From: Flavobacteriales bacterium
GTDB taxonomy: Bacteria; Bacteroidota; Bacteroidia; Flavobacteriales; BACL11
DNA length: 40,631 nucleotides
Reading direction: 5' to 3'
Assembly (NCBI GenBank): GCA_014239655.1
Contig: JAAZYM010000003.1
Location: forward strand, 1 to 40,631
The notes under the pieces are model-generated. The model was not told the DNA's origin. It was given only the letters and a program-made list of their open reading frames with translations, and made no database searches. A program made the position numbers and the translations under genes. Shown one piece after another: positions 1-9,668 of the stretch (position 1 is its first letter; the number at the start of each line of letters is the position of its first letter).

Positions 1-174
1 AAAAATAACCAAATAGACTTTCAGATGTGCTGTCACATCCACGCTATAAATCAAAATAGCTGTACAGTCATTTTAGAAATTAACATGGAACTTAATCTAA
101 TGATGAAGATGATGGTTGAAAAACCAATTAATCTTTTTCTTAAAAAGCTTAGCAAGCAAATAAAGAAGATCTAA
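1..174 (+). CDS. C-terminal fragment of an SRPBCC-family protein
   Basis: Frame 1 is open from the window edge to a TAA at 172-174, giving the last 57 residues of a protein. The tail reads as an antiparallel strand (CTVILEINMELN) followed by a Met-rich, Lys-rich amphipathic helix (MMKMMVEKP, FLKKL). This resembles the end of the polyketide-cyclase-like SRPBCC proteins that often sit beside birA in Flavobacteria. The assignment rests on this remembered context and the C-terminal pattern only; no ligand-binding residues are visible. Its stop overlaps the birA stop tail-to-tail in the tetranucleotide CTAA (171-174). The 5' end lies outside the window. Confidence 0.55.
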   Translation, partial: KNNQIDFQMCCHIHAINQNSCTVILEINMELNLMMKMMVEKPINLFLKKLSKQIKKI

Positions 175-914
175 AGCAAAAATCTAATATTATTTTCACT
201 GAATTTCTTTACTTTTTTATTATTAAAACGCAGATTTAATTTTCCCGAATCATCAACACCTACAATCCTTGCATTATTTTTCTTATTATTTATTTCAAAA
301 GACAGATTCTTGTTTTTCTTATAAAGTAAAATATTATACTCCTTCAAGAAGTTAGTTTTTGTATTTAAAGATTTATATCTCTTTTCTAGACAAGACAAAA
401 AATCTTCTTTAATTTGAGTTAAATCATTCTCAATATTATTTTCTAATGAGATAGACGTAGCTAAAGGAGAAAAAACATTAAAGGTCTTTTGATTAATATT
501 TACACCCACTCCTAGCACAGAAGTATAAACAACAGTGTTTTTGACTAGATTTTCAACAATAAAGCCAGCAATTTTTTTATCATTAATCATTATATCATTA
601 GGCCATTTAATCGAGACCCCTTCTTTAATATAAATAGATAAAAAATCAACTATTGCTAAAGAAATAATCACACTAAATTTAAATTGATCTTTTAGAGAAA
701 TTTTATGTTTTAACAAAACACTAATTAATAAGTTTTTACCCTTCTCACTCTCCCAAGATTTTGACTCTCTTCCCTTCCCTTTAGATTGATAGTCAGCAGT
801 AACAACAACAGGAGCATCTATATTAGTTGATTTATATAGATCTAACAAAAATTTACTGGTAGAATCAATTTCATTTAATTTAATTTGATTCTTAATAAAA
901 AAACTAGATAACAT
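171..914 (-). CDS. birA: Biotin--[acetyl-CoA-carboxylase] ligase (BirA, no DNA-binding domain)
   Basis: Activates biotin with ATP and attaches it to the biotin carboxyl carrier protein of acetyl-CoA carboxylase, a cytoplasmic step needed for fatty acid synthesis. The 247-residue protein shows the ligase signatures: a GKGRES...W-S...G segment around residues 47-60 (biotinyl-AMP loop) and KWPNDI...KIAGFIVEN around 103-122, holding the catalytic Lys. There is no N-terminal helix-turn-helix, so it is the monofunctional type without repressor function. It is transcribed away from rsfS and has a well-formed promoter at 950-980. Its 3' end overlaps the SRPBCC gene by 4 bases. accD, encoding another part of its target enzyme, lies at 25955. 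Confidence 0.93.
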   Translation of the reverse strand: MLSSFFIKNQIKLNEIDSTSKFLLDLYKSTNIDAPVVVTADYQSKGKGRESKSWESEKGKNLLISVLLKHKISLKDQFKFSVIISLAIVDFLSIYIKEGVSIKWPNDIMINDKKIAGFIVENLVKNTVVYTSVLGVGVNINQKTFNVFSPLATSISLENNIENDLTQIKEDFLSCLEKRYKSLNTKTNFLKEYNILLYKKNKNLSFEINNKKNNARIVGVDDSGKLNLRFNNKKVKKFSENNIRFLL

Positions 915-941
915 TTTAATAGAGTTATTAGTAGAAATGTG

Positions 942-949
942 TAATTTTG
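942..949 (+). promoter_or_regulatory. Promoter -7 element for rsfS-ftsH
   Basis: TAATTTTG fits the Bacteroidetes -7 consensus TAnnTTTG and lies 23 bases before the ATG at 973. No clear -33 TTG is seen at the expected distance. The box lies downstream of the in-frame ATG at 937, which argues against that upstream start. It forms a mirror pair with the birA -7 box (950-957). Confidence 0.5.
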
Positions 950-980
950 CAAATGTAAAATTAACAATATTTATGTCAAA
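950..980 (-). promoter_or_regulatory. Promoter of birA
   Basis: On the minus strand TTTG (980-977), a 19-base spacer and TACATTTG (957-950) match the Bacteroidetes sigma consensus TTTG-N19-TAnnTTTG. The -33 box lies inside the first codons of rsfS (ATG at 973). The -7 box abuts the rsfS -7 box, so polymerase cannot occupy both promoters at once. Confidence 0.7.
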
Positions 981-1335
981 ATTAGATCATAAAAAAAATG
1001 AACTCTTACAAGCAATAATTAAGAGCATTAAATCTATTAAAGGCAATAATATTGTTTCTCTTAATTTTACTGAGATAGAGAACAGTATCTGTGATTTTTT
1101 TATAATCTGTTCAGGAACATCAAATACACATGTTAAAGCAATACAAGAAAATGTTAAAAGAAAGGTTCAAAAAAGTATTAAACAGAAACCCTGGCATGTT
1201 GAAGAAGATGATGCTGCAAATTGGATCTTAATGGACTATTCAGGTATAATCCTACATATATTCCAAGAAGAAACAAGGATTTTCTATAGTCTTGAAGAAT
1301 TATGGGGAGATGCAAAAATGATATCATATAAATAA
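973..1335 (+). CDS. rsfS: Ribosome silencing factor RsfS/RsfA
   Basis: Binds ribosomal protein uL14 on the large subunit and blocks subunit joining when nutrients are short. The 120-residue product has the family pattern: an N-terminal helix, the DFFIICSGTSNTHVKAI strand-turn-helix, then HVEE...WILMDYSGIILHIF and a C-terminal YSLEELWGDA. The start at 973 (MSKLDHKK) is preferred over the ATG at 937 because it gives the normal family length and because the likely -7 promoter box (942-949) lies between the two. The next gene, ftsH, follows within 6 bases, so the two are probably co-transcribed. Confidence 0.93.
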   Translation: MSKLDHKKNELLQAIIKSIKSIKGNNIVSLNFTEIENSICDFFIICSGTSNTHVKAIQENVKRKVQKSIKQKPWHVEEDDAANWILMDYSGIILHIFQEETRIFYSLEELWGDAKMISYK

Positions 1336-1341
1336 TTGGAA

Positions 1342-3309
<1,968 letters not shown>

Positions 3310-3319
3310 ATTATTTCAT

Positions 3320-3514
3320 ATGAAAAATGATTGGTCTGTTGTTTTCTCAACTAATGATATTTTTAAAGCAGAAATAATTAAAAACATGTTAATCTCAAAT
3401 AATATAGATGCAATTATTATGAATCAACAAGATTCATCATATCTATTTGGTACTGCAAAAATATATACCAAAAAAGATGATGCTGAACAAGCTAAAAAGA
3501 TAATTTCAGGATGA
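3320..3514 (+). CDS. Small DUF2007-type protein
   Basis: A 64-residue protein, MKNDWSVVFSTND... with the layout of DUF2007 (putative signal-transducing) domains: a strand, a helix (IFKAEIIKNMLISNNI), a strand (DAIIMNQ), a variable loop, then IYTKKDDAEQAKKII at the end. Its role is unknown. It lies between ftsH and cdsA and overlaps cdsA by ATGA (3511-3514), so translation is probably coupled. Similar small proteins occur at this place in other Flavobacteria, from memory. No signal peptide or membrane segment is visible. Confidence 0.7.
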   Translation: MKNDWSVVFSTNDIFKAEIIKNMLISNNIDAIIMNQQDSSYLFGTAKIYTKKDDAEQAKKIISG

Positions 3515-4182
3515 ATACAACTGAATTAAAAAACAGAGGAATATTTGGCCTTATTTTTGTGCTAATCCTATACTTTGGCACTTCCTATTCTAGTATGTTA
3601 TGTTCAATACTATTTGCGGTTTTAGGACTTATTTGTTTATATGAGATGTGGCATTTAAGAGAAGGTAAAAGTAAAATATTAGCACTTGCATATGTATTGA
3701 TTCCTTTCCTATCTATACAAGATCTAATTTGGAATTATCTCAGCTTCTCAATTTATGACACTCAAGTTTGGATGTCAGAATTTATTTTAAGCTTGCTTGT
3801 ACTAACTTGGATATTTGACACTTTTGCTTTCTTAATAGGTGTTAAATATGGAAAACACAAAATAATACCATCAATCTCTCCCAAAAAATCATGGGAAGGA
3901 TTCATAGGTGGCTTAATTTTTACATTTATAGCCTCTTCTATCTATTTTAGATGTTTTCTTGAGAACTCTATGGAAGAAACCTTAATATGGTCTTTAATAT
4001 TAGCTATAACAATATCATTTACTGCATCATTAGGTGATTTTATTGAATCTGCATACAAACGACAAGCAGGAGTAAAAGATTCAGGAAACTTAATGCCAGG
4101 TCATGGCGGTGTATTAGATAGAATGGATTCTCTTATGATTTCAATGTTTATTTTAAATATCCTATTTAGATTATTGTCATGA
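3511..4182 (+). CDS. cdsA: Phosphatidate cytidylyltransferase (CDP-diglyceride synthase)
   Basis: Makes CDP-diacylglycerol from phosphatidic acid and CTP at the inner membrane, the branch point of phospholipid synthesis. The 223-residue protein is mostly hydrophobic segments and ends with the family signature: SPKKSWEGFIGG in the middle, then ESAYKRQAGVKDSGN...PGHGGVLDRMDS, with the metal- and CTP-binding Asp residues. It is roughly 40-60 residues shorter than the usual family length, apparently with fewer N-terminal/central membrane spans; the catalytic part is intact. Start and stop overlap the neighbouring genes by ATGA on both sides, tying it to psd. Confidence 0.93.
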   Translation: MNTTELKNRGIFGLIFVLILYFGTSYSSMLCSILFAVLGLICLYEMWHLREGKSKILALAYVLIPFLSIQDLIWNYLSFSIYDTQVWMSEFILSLLVLTWIFDTFAFLIGVKYGKHKIIPSISPKKSWEGFIGGLIFTFIASSIYFRCFLENSMEETLIWSLILAITISFTASLGDFIESAYKRQAGVKDSGNLMPGHGGVLDRMDSLMISMFILNILFRLLS

Positions 4183-4820
4183 AAATCCATAAAGAAGGAC
4201 ATAGCATCATAATAAATCAATTCATTCTGCTAATATTGATTGGAATAATATCAACATTTAATGATAAATTCCTTGAATATACACTCCCTATATTTTCTTT
4301 AATTATACTCTTCACTATTTACTTTTTTAGAATCCCAAAACGAGAATTCTCTATTAAAGATGGAAAAATATATTCTCCATGTGATGGAAAAGTAGTTGTA
4401 ATAGAAGAAACAATTGAAAATGAATATTTTAAGGATAGCAGAATACAGATATCAATTTTTATGTCTCCTCTAAATATCCACAATAACCTCTACCCTATAA
4501 ACGGAAAAATAGAATACACAAAATATCACCCTGGCAAATTTCTTGTTGCATGGAATCCAAAATCCTCATTAGAAAATGAAAGAAATTCTATTGTTGTAAA
4601 TAACAATAAGATAAAAATTCTATGTAGACAAATTGCAGGAGCACTTGCAAGAAGAATAGTCTCATATGCAAAAGAAGATCAGAATATCAATGCAAGTAAT
4701 GAACTAGGTTTTATAAAATTTGGATCAAGAGTTGATATCTTTCTACCAATAGGAACAAAGATTGATGCTAAATTAAATCAAAAAGTACAAGGAGGAATAA
4801 GCATTCTAGCAACCTATTAA
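4179..4820 (+). CDS. psd: Phosphatidylserine decarboxylase, short type
   Basis: Converts phosphatidylserine to phosphatidylethanolamine using a pyruvoyl cofactor made by self-cleavage. The 213-residue protein has N-terminal hydrophobic segments (about 10-48), SPCDGKVVVIEE, ISIFMSPLNIHNN and near the C-terminus LGFIKFGSRVDIFLP. Cleavage is expected between Gly182 and Ser183, leaving a small alpha chain of about 31 residues. This is the compact archaetidylserine-decarboxylase-like form rather than the approximately 300-residue E. coli type. It overlaps cdsA by ATGA, so CDP-diacylglycerol and phosphatidylethanolamine synthesis are linked. Confidence 0.93.
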   Translation: MKIHKEGHSIIINQFILLILIGIISTFNDKFLEYTLPIFSLIILFTIYFFRIPKREFSIKDGKIYSPCDGKVVVIEETIENEYFKDSRIQISIFMSPLNIHNNLYPINGKIEYTKYHPGKFLVAWNPKSSLENERNSIVVNNNKIKILCRQIAGALARRIVSYAKEDQNINASNELGFIKFGSRVDIFLPIGTKIDAKLNQKVQGGISILATY

Positions 4821-4836
4821 AATCAAATTATTTTAA

Positions 4837-4844
4837 TATATTTG
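4837..4844 (+). promoter_or_regulatory. Promoter -7 element for the Cys-rich protein gene
   Basis: TATATTTG matches TAnnTTTG and sits 26 bases before the ATG at 4871, in the only gap after psd. No TTG is seen at the -33 distance, so strength and exact start are uncertain. Confidence 0.45.
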
Positions 4845-4870
4845 TTTGGTAAACAAAACATTAAAAAATC

Positions 4871-5359
4871 ATGAAAAAATTAACATCAATATTACTAGCA
4901 ATATTCTTTATTGCTTCATACAATATGTCAGCACAAGATGTAGCTGCAGAAGACACAAAAAAAGCAACAACAGAAGTAGTTGAATGTGAAAGTCAAAAAA
5001 CAAAATCAACTTGCTGCACAAAGAAAAAATCAAACGGATTTAACTTTAATAAATCTAATAGCTATGGGAAATCAAGCAGCTGTTCAAGTGCTTCCAAAAA
5101 ATCAGCTTGCTGTGCAAAGAAAGAAGCCAAAAAATGTGGTGATTCATGCACAAAATCATGCTGCACAAAAAAAGAAGCTAAAAAATGTAGTGATGCTTGT
5201 ACAAAATCATGCTGCACAAAGAGTGATGATTCTAAAGCAAGATATCAAGAAGCTGCTGAAAAAGTTAGAAAAGCTATTGCAAATAATGAAATTACTGCAG
5301 AACAAGGTGATCAAAGATTATCTAGATTAGCTGAAAGAAACAAAAAAGCAAGAAATTAA
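4871..5359 (+). CDS. Secreted cysteine-rich repeat protein of unknown function
   Basis: I do not recognise this protein. It has 162 residues with a signal peptide (MKKLTSILLAIFFIASYNMSA, cleavage likely before Gln22). The region from about 37 to 116 has 14 Cys, including four Cys-Cys pairs in a Lys-rich setting (STCCTKKK, SACCAKKE, KSCCTKKE, KSCCTK). Two 17-residue units of the form KKEAKKCxDxCTKSCCT stand in tandem. The last 40 residues have no Cys and look like a charged helix pair (KARYQEAAEKVRKAIANNEITAEQ). The thiol pattern suggests metal binding or disulfide cross-linking outside the cytoplasm; that is inference. It appears to form a single-gene unit, with a -7 box upstream and a terminator downstream. 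Confidence 0.85.
   Translation: MKKLTSILLAIFFIASYNMSAQDVAAEDTKKATTEVVECESQKTKSTCCTKKKSNGFNFNKSNSYGKSSSCSSASKKSACCAKKEAKKCGDSCTKSCCTKKEAKKCSDACTKSCCTKSDDSKARYQEAAEKVRKAIANNEITAEQGDQRLSRLAERNKKARN
5117..5218 (+). repeat. Two tandem 51-bp units in the Cys-rich gene
   Basis: Positions 5117-5167 and 5168-5218 are near-identical 51-base units coding for KKEAKKCGDSCTKSCCT and KKEAKKCSDACTKSCCT. Differences are few and partly synonymous (GCC/GCT, TGC/TGT). Partial, more diverged copies of the CC-T/A-KK core precede and follow them. Confidence 0.9.
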
Positions 5360-5380
5360 ATTTATAGATTAACAAATTTT

Positions 5381-5410
5381 AAGCCACTAATAAACTAGTG
5401 GCTTTTTTTA
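5381..5410 (+). terminator. Rho-independent terminator after the Cys-rich gene
   Basis: A 9-bp perfect stem, AAGCCACTA (5381-5389) and TAGTGGCTT (5396-5404), with a 6-base loop and a run of T following. It separates the Cys-rich gene from the O-methyltransferase gene, whose ATG is at 5415. Confidence 0.9.
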
Positions 5411-5414
5411 TACC

Positions 5415-6050
5415 ATGGAATTCTTAGACAAACAAATTGAAAATTATATATCAGCTCATTCAGATAAAGAACCTCAAATACTTGCTGATCTAAATAGGGA
5501 GACATGGGCAAAAGTATTAATGCCAAGAATGCTCTCAGGTCATATTCAAGGAAGAGTACTTAGCCTTTTTAGCAATCTATTAAGACCATTAAATATTATT
5601 GAAATAGGAACTTATACTGGTTATTCGGCATTATGTCTTGCTGAAGGAATAAAAAAAGAAGGGGAGCTTCATACAATAGAAATAAATGAAGAACATGCAT
5701 TAATTGCAGAAAAATACTTCAAGAAATCCAAATTTTCAAAGAATATCAAACAACATATTGGTAATGCCCTTGAAATTATTCCAAAGATTAACAAAAAATT
5801 CCAACTTGCTTTTATTGATGCAGACAAAGAAAATTACTCTAGGTATTTTGACTTAATAGTTGAAAAGATAGATGTTAATGGAATTATCATTGCAGACAAT
5901 GTGCTATGGAGCGGTAAAGTAATTCAGAAAAATATGGATGATGAAACCAAAGCACTTAATAATTACAACAAGAAAGTTCTTAATGACTCTAGAGTAGAGA
6001 ATATATTATTATCTGTCAGAGATGGACTAATGATATGTAGAAAAAAATAA
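5415..6050 (+). CDS. O-methyltransferase, class I SAM-dependent (family 3)
   Basis: Transfers a methyl group from SAM, probably to a hydroxyl on a small aromatic substrate; the substrate cannot be read from the sequence. The 211-residue protein has the catechol-/caffeoyl-CoA-type layout: N-terminal helices, motif I IIEIGTYTGYSALCLAEGI (about 67-87), LHTIEINEEHALIAEKYF, motif with metal-binding Asp LAFIDADKENYSRYF, and IIADNVLWSGKV. The start lies only a few bases after the terminator of the preceding gene, so its promoter must lie inside or before that gene, or the terminator is leaky. Proline dehydrogenase follows 10 bases downstream. Confidence 0.9.
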   Translation: MEFLDKQIENYISAHSDKEPQILADLNRETWAKVLMPRMLSGHIQGRVLSLFSNLLRPLNIIEIGTYTGYSALCLAEGIKKEGELHTIEINEEHALIAEKYFKKSKFSKNIKQHIGNALEIIPKINKKFQLAFIDADKENYSRYFDLIVEKIDVNGIIIADNVLWSGKVIQKNMDDETKALNNYNKKVLNDSRVENILLSVRDGLMICRKK

Positions 6051-6060
6051 TTCTTCTGGC

Positions 6061-7227
6061 ATGGTTGACTTTACAAATATCAAACAGGCGTTTTCAGACA
6101 AATCAAATAAAGATTTAAATAGAGCATTTGTATTATTTAAGACAATAAGTAATCCTAAGATATCATCAATATTAACTTCCTTAGTCAAGCTAGCATTATT
6201 ATTCAGACTACCTATCTCCTACTTTATTAAAAACACCATCTACAAACACTTCTGCGGAGGAGAAACAATAGATGACAGTAAAAAAACGATAAATAAATTA
6301 TGGAAATCCTCTATTGGAACTATACTTGATTATTCTGCTGAGGGTAAAAAATCAGAAGATGACTTTAATAAAGTACTCAAAGAGACACTACAAGTAATTA
6401 AAGAATCAGAGAATAACAAAAGAATCCCATTTATAGTATTTAAAGCAACAGGGCTAATACAATTTAGTGTTCTAGAGAAACTAAATACTAATAAGAAATT
6501 AAACAATATAGATCAAAATAAATTTAATGGATTCCTCGACAAAATATCTATTATATGTAATGCGGCAAAAGAATCAAATACACCGGTATTAATTGATGCT
6601 GAAGAAAGCTGGATCCAAGATGCAATAGACAATATTGTTCTTAATCTAATGAGAGCGTATAATAAAGAACATGTAATGATATATAATACATTACAATTCT
6701 ATAGAGTTGATAGAATAAAATACTTAAATAAGCTACTAGAAATTTCAAGAGAAGAAAACTTCAAATTAGGATTAAAACTTGTAAGAGGTGCATATCATCA
6801 ACAAGAAATAGAAAGAGCAAAGCAAAGAAAATACCCAATTCCAGTACATCTTAAAAAAGAAATGACTGATAGAGATTTTAATCTGTCATTAGAAATATGT
6901 ATAGATAATATTAACAGAGTATCAATCTGTTCAGGAACTCATAATGAAGAAAGCTCCGCATTCCTTTTAGAACTCATGAAAGAGAAAGAAATAGAAAATA
7001 ATGATAAAAGGATTTGCTCATCGCAATTACTTGGAATGAGTGACAATATCTCATACAATCTTTCTGCAGAAAATTATAATGTCAGCAAATATGTGCCATA
7101 TGGACCAATCAGAGAAGTAATACCTTACCTTATTAGAAGAGCTGAGGAAAACAAATCAATATCAGGACAAATGAGTAGAGAACTCAAGAGCATTGTTAAA
7201 GAAAAAAATAGAAGAAAAAATAACTAA
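6061..7227 (+). CDS. Proline dehydrogenase (monofunctional)
   Basis: Oxidises L-proline to pyrroline-5-carboxylate with FAD, feeding electrons to the respiratory chain. The 388-residue protein is the single-domain type, not the PutA fusion. Family marks are the barrel segments NTPVLIDAEESWIQDAID, the LGLKLVRGAYHQQE segment (the first Arg/Lys-rich FAD strand), an ICSGTHNE strand and the C-terminal VPYGPIREVIPYLIRRAEEN with the substrate-binding Arg pair. No pyrroline-5-carboxylate dehydrogenase gene is in the window. Its stop overlaps the opposing small gene by CTAA (7224-7227). Confidence 0.92.
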   Translation: MVDFTNIKQAFSDKSNKDLNRAFVLFKTISNPKISSILTSLVKLALLFRLPISYFIKNTIYKHFCGGETIDDSKKTINKLWKSSIGTILDYSAEGKKSEDDFNKVLKETLQVIKESENNKRIPFIVFKATGLIQFSVLEKLNTNKKLNNIDQNKFNGFLDKISIICNAAKESNTPVLIDAEESWIQDAIDNIVLNLMRAYNKEHVMIYNTLQFYRVDRIKYLNKLLEISREENFKLGLKLVRGAYHQQEIERAKQRKYPIPVHLKKEMTDRDFNLSLEICIDNINRVSICSGTHNEESSAFLLELMKEKEIENNDKRICSSQLLGMSDNISYNLSAENYNVSKYVPYGPIREVIPYLIRRAEENKSISGQMSRELKSIVKEKNRRKNN

Positions 7228-7637
7228 TCACTACATACAGAATCCTCGTCTAAGACATTTATATTCAAAACACTAACAGATTGCTCAGTATAACAATATT
7301 CAAACAAAACCTCAAAATCTTTATCCTCTATTTTATTTTCAATTAAATAAAGCTGACATGGCTCCCTGTTTTTCTCACTCTTTGAGAAATTAACTTCACC
7401 ACCATCCAAAACAGTTAAAAGCTTGAGCTTAGTAAGATCAAAATACACCAATTGACACTCCGATTTTAAAGAAAATGAGGTGCTATCAGAATATAAGTGA
7501 TTAATCACCCTCTTGTCAAGACTAAAATAATCAACATAAGCATAAAAAGTAGTTTTTAATCTATTCTCAGGACCTAATGAAAGGAAAAATATACTAATCA
7601 AAGCACCAAAACCAAACAAAATTAATCTTCTTAACAT
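7224..7637 (-). CDS. Small membrane-anchored DUF4258-like protein
   Basis: A 137-residue protein with an N-terminal signal anchor (LRRLILFGFGALISIFFLSL), then a soluble part with RVINHLYSDS..., LLTVLDGGEVNFSKSEKNREPCQLYLIE and a final strand VSVLNINVL. The GEVNFSKS...PC-Y-IE pattern resembles the DUF4258-type proteins I know from Flavobacteria, but the similarity is from memory and partial. Function is unknown. It is the last gene of the porX-tsaE unit, 2 bases behind tsaE. The three Cys in the exported part (Cys61, the PC motif and EYC) could form a disulfide. Confidence 0.7.
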   Translation of the reverse strand: MLRRLILFGFGALISIFFLSLGPENRLKTTFYAYVDYFSLDKRVINHLYSDSTSFSLKSECQLVYFDLTKLKLLTVLDGGEVNFSKSEKNREPCQLYLIENKIEDKDFEVLFEYCYTEQSVSVLNINVLDEDSVCSD

Positions 7638-7639
7638 TT

Positions 7640-8071
7640 CTATGATTTTTGATTTATATTTTTAACTCTAATCTTTCTAAAATCATCTTCTAACTTCATT
7701 TCAATTTTAACAAATCTATTAGGCAACAACCCTTCAGCTTTCTCAGGCCATTCAACAAAACAATATGAAGAACTAAATAAATATTCTTCGTATCCAATAT
7801 CAAATATTTCATTCTTATTCTTTGTTCTATAAAAATCAAAATGAAAAACATACTTATCATTAAACCTCTTATATTGATTAACTATTGAAAATGTTGGACT
7901 GGCTACTACATCAACTACATCTAACACAGAACACAAATATTTAACTAAAGTTGTCTTCCCTACCCCCATATCTCCATATAAAAGGAATAAATTTGAATCA
8001 GAACCATCTATAATCTTCTTTGATATGTCAAATAGATCATTCTCATTTTTAGCAATAAAAATATGATTCAT
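7640..8071 (-). CDS. tsaE: tRNA threonylcarbamoyladenosine biosynthesis ATPase TsaE
   Basis: Partner of TsaB/TsaD in making the universal t6A37 modification of ANN-decoding tRNAs. The 143-residue protein shows a P-loop GDMGVGKTTL (about 33-42), the SPTFSIVNQY switch, the HFDFYR motif and FVEWPEKAEGLLP near the C-terminus, all standard for the family. The ATG overlaps the porX stop by one base (TAATG on the minus strand), so the two are translated from one message. TsaB and TsaD are not in the window. Confidence 0.95.
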   Translation of the reverse strand: MNHIFIAKNENDLFDISKKIIDGSDSNLFLLYGDMGVGKTTLVKYLCSVLDVVDVVASPTFSIVNQYKRFNDKYVFHFDFYRTKNKNEIFDIGYEEYLFSSSYCFVEWPEKAEGLLPNRFVKIEMKLEDDFRKIRVKNINQKS

Positions 8072-9615
8072 TATTTAGGCTCAAGTGTTATAACTGGCAG
8101 AAGCATTTCCTCTAATGAAACACCTCCATGTTGATATGTATTCTTATAAAAATTTACAAACTTGTTGTAATTGTTTTGATATACAAAATAGAGATTCTCT
8201 TTAGCAAAGATATACTTACTACTAATATTTTGTTTTGGAAGAAAGAATTTAGAAGGATCATCTACCTCAAAAACATCACTTGAATTATAATTTAGATTTT
8301 TACCATGTTTATACCTCAAATTTGGATTAACCCTTCTATCACCTATAACTTTTGATGGTTTATTAACATTAATAGTGCCATGATCAGTAGTAATAAGCAA
8401 TTTTGCTCCTTGCTGCGAGATTTTAGTAATTATATCATTTAAAGGAGAATGATCAAACCAAGAAGATGTTAATGATCTATAAGCAGAATCATCATCAGCT
8501 AATTCTTTAATTACTTTCATTTCGGTTCTTGCATGAGAAAGCATATCTACAAAATTATAAACGATAACATTTAAATCATTATGCTTCATGTTATCAACTC
8601 TATTTATAACCTTCCTACCAAAATCTATATTTGTTATCTTTGTATATGAAGATTTGATATCATTATAACCTAACCTTTTTATCTGATCAATCAGAAAATC
8701 TTCCTCAAACATATTTTTTCCTCCTTCATCTTCATCATTTAACCATTTATCTGGATATTTCTCTTCAATTTCTGAAGGTCTAAGACCTGAAAATATTGAA
8801 TTCCGCGAATATTGAGTAGAAGTTGGAAGTATACTCATGTACATTCCTTCTTCAACAATCCTAAATTTCTCTAAAACCTTACCTTCTATAACTTTCCATT
8901 GATCATATCTTAGATTATCAATCAATAACATATAAACTGGTGATGAAGAATCAAGAAGCGGAAAAACTTTCTCTTTCATCAAGTTATTAGATAATAAAGG
9001 GCTCTCAATATCATTAATCCATTTTTCGTAATTTTTCGAGACAAATCTGAAAAATTGTGAGTTTGCTTCACTTTTCTGCATTGAAATAATTTCATCAATA
9101 CTATTATCATTTGATTTTGAAAGCTCCAATTCCCAATAAATAATTTTTTTATACACATCATACCATTCATCAAAAGTTAAATTAGATGATAATTGAAGTG
9201 AGATGTTTCTAAACTCTTGTTGATAGCCCTTAGTAATCTTTTCATCAACCAATCTTGATGATTCAAGGTTTTTCTTAATTGAAAGCAATATCTGATTAGG
9301 ATTCACAGGTTTTATTAGATAATCTGAAATCCTTGATCCAATTGCTTCTTCCATAATACTTTCTTCTTCACTCTTAGTTATCATAATTACTGGAATATGA
9401 CTATACTTATCCTTAATAATATTTAGAGTTTCAAGACCAGTTAATCCCGGCATGTTTTCATCCAAGAAAATCAAATTAAAATTATTATTATCAATAATAT
9501 CTAAAGCTTCATCACCACTCTTAGCAGTAGTAAGATTATACCCTTTAGATTGTAAATAAATTATATGAGGCTTTAACAATTCTATTTCATCGTCAACCCA
9601 AAGTATATTATTCAT
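8071..9615 (-). CDS. porX: PorX: response regulator with PglZ/alkaline-phosphatase-like domain
   Basis: Two-component regulator that controls type IX secretion in Bacteroidetes. The 514-residue protein begins with a CheY-like receiver: acidic pair Asp8/Asp9, phospho-acceptor Asp52 in IFLDENMPG, and the LIKPVNP loop. After a helical linker, a PglZ phosphatase-like domain follows, with LLIDNLRYDQW, ILPTSTQYSRNSIFSG (nucleophile Thr region) and ITTDHGTINV metal-binding residues. The start at MNNILWVDDE (9615) is preferred over an upstream ATG at 9639, because receiver domains start this way. porT, a T9SS component, is at 23325 in the same window; the sensor PorY is not present. Confidence 0.93.
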   Translation of the reverse strand: MNNILWVDDEIELLKPHIIYLQSKGYNLTTAKSGDEALDIIDNNNFNLIFLDENMPGLTGLETLNIIKDKYSHIPVIMITKSEEESIMEEAIGSRISDYLIKPVNPNQILLSIKKNLESSRLVDEKITKGYQQEFRNISLQLSSNLTFDEWYDVYKKIIYWELELSKSNDNSIDEIISMQKSEANSQFFRFVSKNYEKWINDIESPLLSNNLMKEKVFPLLDSSSPVYMLLIDNLRYDQWKVIEGKVLEKFRIVEEGMYMSILPTSTQYSRNSIFSGLRPSEIEEKYPDKWLNDEDEGGKNMFEEDFLIDQIKRLGYNDIKSSYTKITNIDFGRKVINRVDNMKHNDLNVIVYNFVDMLSHARTEMKVIKELADDDSAYRSLTSSWFDHSPLNDIITKISQQGAKLLITTDHGTINVNKPSKVIGDRRVNPNLRYKHGKNLNYNSSDVFEVDDPSKFFLPKQNISSKYIFAKENLYFVYQNNYNKFVNFYKNTYQHGGVSLEEMLLPVITLEPK

Positions 9616-9668
9616 ATTTATAAATTTATTTTTATACAAAAATTAAAAAAAAACAGCTATTTTCGATT

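Noticed and set aside
937-972. Upstream in-frame ATG for rsfS
   Set aside because: The likely -7 box lies downstream of this ATG, and the extra 12 residues are not part of the family.
4980-5330. A 116-residue reading frame overlapping the Cys-rich gene in another frame
   Set aside because: It arises from the repeats read in a shifted frame, has no start context, and the Cys-rich frame has a signal peptide and clear promoter and terminator.
9658-9665. TATTTTCG before the HD gene as a promoter
   Set aside because: One mismatch to TAnnTTTG and no -33 TTG; too weak to list as a feature.
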